Source: Novosphingobium sp. BW1 (GTDB taxonomy: Bacteria > Pseudomonadota > Alphaproteobacteria > Sphingomonadales > Sphingomonadaceae). Taken from it: 61,802 bases of DNA. Made by a program: the position numbers and the translations under genes. Positions 59,949 through 61,802 of this stretch are shown here, one piece after another; position 1 is the stretch's first letter; every line of letters starts with the position of its first letter. The notes under the pieces are model-generated. The model saw nothing but the letters and a program-made list of their open reading frames with translations, made no database searches and was not told the DNA's origin. The DNA is taken from contig NZ_VIRF01000102.1 in assembly GCF_008107685.1 (NCBI RefSeq), positions 1 to 61,802 on the forward strand, read 5' to 3'.

Positions 59949-60262
59949 GCACCCGCAGTGCGCGCAAGACGCGCGAGGCCGACCGCGCCCAGAAGGCAAC
60001 GACACAGGCCGAGGCCCGCGCCTGGTTCGCCCCCAAGCGCTGTGGCCTGGGTTCGGGCCTTCCGATCCGCTGGCAGGGCTGGTTGCTCTATGCGGTCTAC
60101 CTTGCCGCCATCGCAGGCTGCGTGGTTCTCTTCCAGACAGACACCTATGGCGCCCGCACCGGCGCCATCGGCCTGATCCTCGCCGTCAGCGCGCTTGTCC
60201 TGCCGATCTGCGCGCGCCGCACGCGGGGTGGCTGGCGCTGGCGCTGGGGCCGCACCGACTAG
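59945..60262 (+). CDS. Small membrane protein with two predicted helices
   Basis: A 105-residue protein. A charged N-terminal third (STRSARKTREADRAQKATTQAEARAWF) is followed by two hydrophobic helices (WLLYAVYLAAIAGCVVLF and TGAIGLILAVSALVLPICA) and an Arg/Trp-rich tail (RRTRGGWRWRWGRTD). No family is recognised. It overlaps the ribbon-helix-helix gene by 4 bp, so it belongs to the SPFH operon and probably works at the membrane with it. Confidence 0.72.
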   Translation: MSTRSARKTREADRAQKATTQAEARAWFAPKRCGLGSGLPIRWQGWLLYAVYLAAIAGCVVLFQTDTYGARTGAIGLILAVSALVLPICARRTRGGWRWRWGRTD

Positions 60263-60336
60263 GAAGGCCTGTACCGAAGCGGGACGGCGGCCTGCGCGTT
60301 TACCTTTTGCACCCCAACCGGGCGTAAGACCACTCC

Positions 60337-61287
60337 ATGCGCACGACCCGACTCGCTCTTGCTGGCGTCCTGCTGGCTGCCAGCCCGTTCCTTCCCGCCG
60401 CCTCTTCCGCGCAAGTTCAGGAGGAGCCCTATACGGTGGTCGAGAGCCAGCGCAGCTATGCCCGCCTGCAGGAGGCGGTGGACGCCATTGGCGATGGAAC
60501 GGGCACGATCCGCTTCGCGCCGCGCCGCTACGCCGACTGCGCGGTGCAGACGCAAGGCTCCATCACCTACCAGGCGCAGGTCCCCGGACAGGCCGTCCTC
60601 GATGGCGTGACCTGCGAGGGGAAGGCCGCGCTGGTTTTGCGCGGACGCGCCGCGCGCATCGAGGGCCTCGTCTTCGCCAACTTCCGCGTGCCCGAAAAGA
60701 ACGGCGCTGGCGTCCGCCTCGAACACGGCGACCTTTCGGTCTCGCAAAGCTGGTTTCGCGACAGCGAGCAGGGCATCCTCACCGGCAGCGACCCGCAAGG
60801 GCGCATCACCATCGACAAGTCGACCTTCACGCGCCTGGGGACCTGCGAAGGCCCCGGCTGCGCGCATTCGCTCTACATCGGCGACTACGGCGCGCTTACC
60901 GTCACGCGCAGCCGCTTCGAGGCGGGCACGGGCGGCCACTACCTGAAGAGCCGGGCGGCGCGCGTCGCCATCCTCAACTCCAGCTTCGACGACACGCAAG
61001 GGCGCGCCACCAATTACATGATCGACCTGCCCGATGGCGCGACCGGCGAAATCGCCGACAACTGGTTCGTGCAGGGGCGCGACAAGGAGAACTACTCCGC
61101 CTTCATCGCACTGGCCGCCGAACACCGGAACCACCCCTCGGCAGGCCTTTCAGTCCACGGCAACAATGCCCGCTTCGCGCCGGGAATCGACCGGCGCAGC
61201 GCCTTTGTCGCCGACTGGACGAAGGAGGCCATCAGCATCGAGGACAACACCTTGGGCGCAGGCCTCGTCCGGCTGGAGGCGCGCTGA
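60337..61287 (+). CDS. Secreted right-handed parallel beta-helix protein
   Basis: A 316-residue protein with a Sec signal ending PAASSAQ. The rest shows repeating short strands with regular Gly/Asn turns (RIEGLVFANFRV, LEHGDLSVSQSWFRD, GRITIDKSTFTRLG, ALTVTRSRFEAGTGGHYLKS, RVAILNSSFDDTQG), typical of parallel beta-helices such as polysaccharide lyase-like or NosD-like proteins. No catalytic residues can be assigned. It might bind or cleave a polysaccharide. It lies 74 bp behind the SPFH operon; co-transcription is possible. Confidence 0.75.
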   Translation: MRTTRLALAGVLLAASPFLPAASSAQVQEEPYTVVESQRSYARLQEAVDAIGDGTGTIRFAPRRYADCAVQTQGSITYQAQVPGQAVLDGVTCEGKAALVLRGRAARIEGLVFANFRVPEKNGAGVRLEHGDLSVSQSWFRDSEQGILTGSDPQGRITIDKSTFTRLGTCEGPGCAHSLYIGDYGALTVTRSRFEAGTGGHYLKSRAARVAILNSSFDDTQGRATNYMIDLPDGATGEIADNWFVQGRDKENYSAFIALAAEHRNHPSAGLSVHGNNARFAPGIDRRSAFVADWTKEAISIEDNTLGAGLVRLEAR

Positions 61288-61306
61288 GGTAGCCCAAAGG
61301 AACAGA

Positions 61307-61408
61307 GATATCCGAGGGCCATTATCCTCGGGCTCCCCGGAACTGTCGGCTTCAGGGCTCTCATGCCGCGCTCGCCAGAAAAGGTGAGGTCGCCCATTCG
61401 CCCCCCGA
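61307..61408 (-). repeat. Dispersed intergenic repeat, copy E (partial)
   Basis: About 102 bp, read on the minus strand. The CGACCTCACC block and the right hairpin GAGGATAATGGCCCTC are conserved, but the left hairpin is replaced by an imperfect CTCGGGGGGCGAATGGG. It begins 20 bp after the beta-helix gene stop. It shares the inner GAGAGCCCTGA block with copy B. Confidence 0.75.
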
Positions 61409-61470
61409 GCGCGAACACCTCACCGCAAGCGCGTTGCGTGATAATGTATCCTCGTCTACACGGCCAGCCA

Positions 61471-61802
61471 ATGAGCTTTGGTCTCACCTTCCTTCTGCGC
61501 ATGCGCATATGGGCCCTCCTACTTCTGGCCGCGATTGGCCTTCAGGCGGCAGAGCCTATTCGTGCCCCGCTCGAACGCGCACCGGGTTCGGCCTGGAGTT
61601 CGGCGACGAGCGACCTTGCGCTCTCGCCCTCGCGGCGCGGCGAGGACGGCGCACAGGACGTGGCTCCCCAGCCCCCCCAGCCACTTCCCGACCGCAGCGC
61701 CGGGCGCTTGAGTCGGCATGCACCTGCGGTGCTCGCGGCGCTCTTGTTGGCCCCGCGCGCGCAGTCCCCGCCCGCTCAGCGCCACCCCGCGCGGCGACGT
61801 GC
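61471..61802 (+). CDS. Open frame cut by window end, possible exported Pro/Ala-rich protein
   Basis: The frame starts with ATG at 61471 and stays open to the last base (110 codons seen). The first 30 residues look like a signal peptide (LRMRIWALLLLAAIGLQAAE), followed by a Pro/Arg/Ser/Ala-rich region with no recognised domain. No clear ribosome site is present. In sequence this GC-rich an open frame of that length can occur by chance, so this is tentative. Confidence 0.4.
   Translation, partial: MSFGLTFLLRMRIWALLLLAAIGLQAAEPIRAPLERAPGSAWSSATSDLALSPSRRGEDGAQDVAPQPPQPLPDRSAGRLSRHAPAVLAALLLAPRAQSPPAQRHPARRR

Noticed and set aside
61519..61785. Minus-strand open frame of 88 codons at the window end
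   Set aside because: The translation is Arg/Gly-rich without pattern and overlaps the better plus-strand frame with a signal-like start.

Overview
The window is about 62 kb of GC-rich alphaproteobacterial chromosome. Large TonB-dependent receptors beside sugar genes, a TetR/receptor/hydrolase/transporter cluster, DUF1465 and paired DUF465 genes, and the rodZ-cpoB-tilS order next to ptsP all suggest a sphingomonad, probably Novosphingobium or a close relative. That placement is inference from gene content. I see no rRNA, tRNA, insertion sequence, prophage or CRISPR array.

Layout. 1-3026: the tail of a cellulose operon (bcsC cut by the window edge, bcsD, bcsZ). 3058-4489: a homoserine dehydrogenase-like enzyme and a VOC protein. 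4696-8970: a tripartite efflux operon (emrA-like, emrB-like, NodT-type outer membrane factor). 9624-11234: a phosphate transporter. 11236-31303: a large sugar locus. 31399-37969: mixed genes including a patatin, a MASE1-PAS-GGDEF diguanylate cyclase, a leucine-type dehydrogenase with divergent Lrp regulator, and an MFS carrier. 36656-42118: a transporter, hydrolase, TonB receptor and divergent TetR module of unknown substrate. 42226-53114: housekeeping genes (L,D-transpeptidase, tilS, cpoB, rodZ, ptsP, two DUF465 genes, DUF1465, MBL hydrolase, nadA). 53118-58456: a nitrilase fold lacking its cysteine, a B3-like metallo-beta-lactamase, rluE, DUF2254 and terC. 58802-61802: an SPFH protein with a ribbon-helix-helix protein, a small membrane protein, a beta-helix protein and a cut open frame.

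The sugar locus is the functional core. Secreted GH51, two GH43 enzymes and an unassigned alpha-barrel hydrolase would release L-arabinose (and perhaps D-galactose) from arabinan or arabinogalactan. A TonB receptor and a FucP-type carrier would import the products, and GalM would interconvert anomers. A Gfo/Idh sugar dehydrogenase, an IlvD-type aldonate dehydratase, an AraD1/GguC-type dehydratase and a semialdehyde dehydrogenase form a Weimberg route to 2-oxoglutarate. DgoK and DgoA add the De Ley-Doudoroff galactose branch. A FadR-type regulator sits at the centre. I find the same 17-bp motif (consensus WATWTGTCGGASTWWWT) in front of the receptor, in front of the catabolic operon beside the regulator, and between the carrier and galM, which defines a compact predicted regulon.

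The most unexpected structural signal is a roughly 120-bp dispersed repeat present five times. Its ends carry related hairpins. Three copies fill the gap between convergent genes, and four of the five end within 6 bp of, or on, a stop codon.
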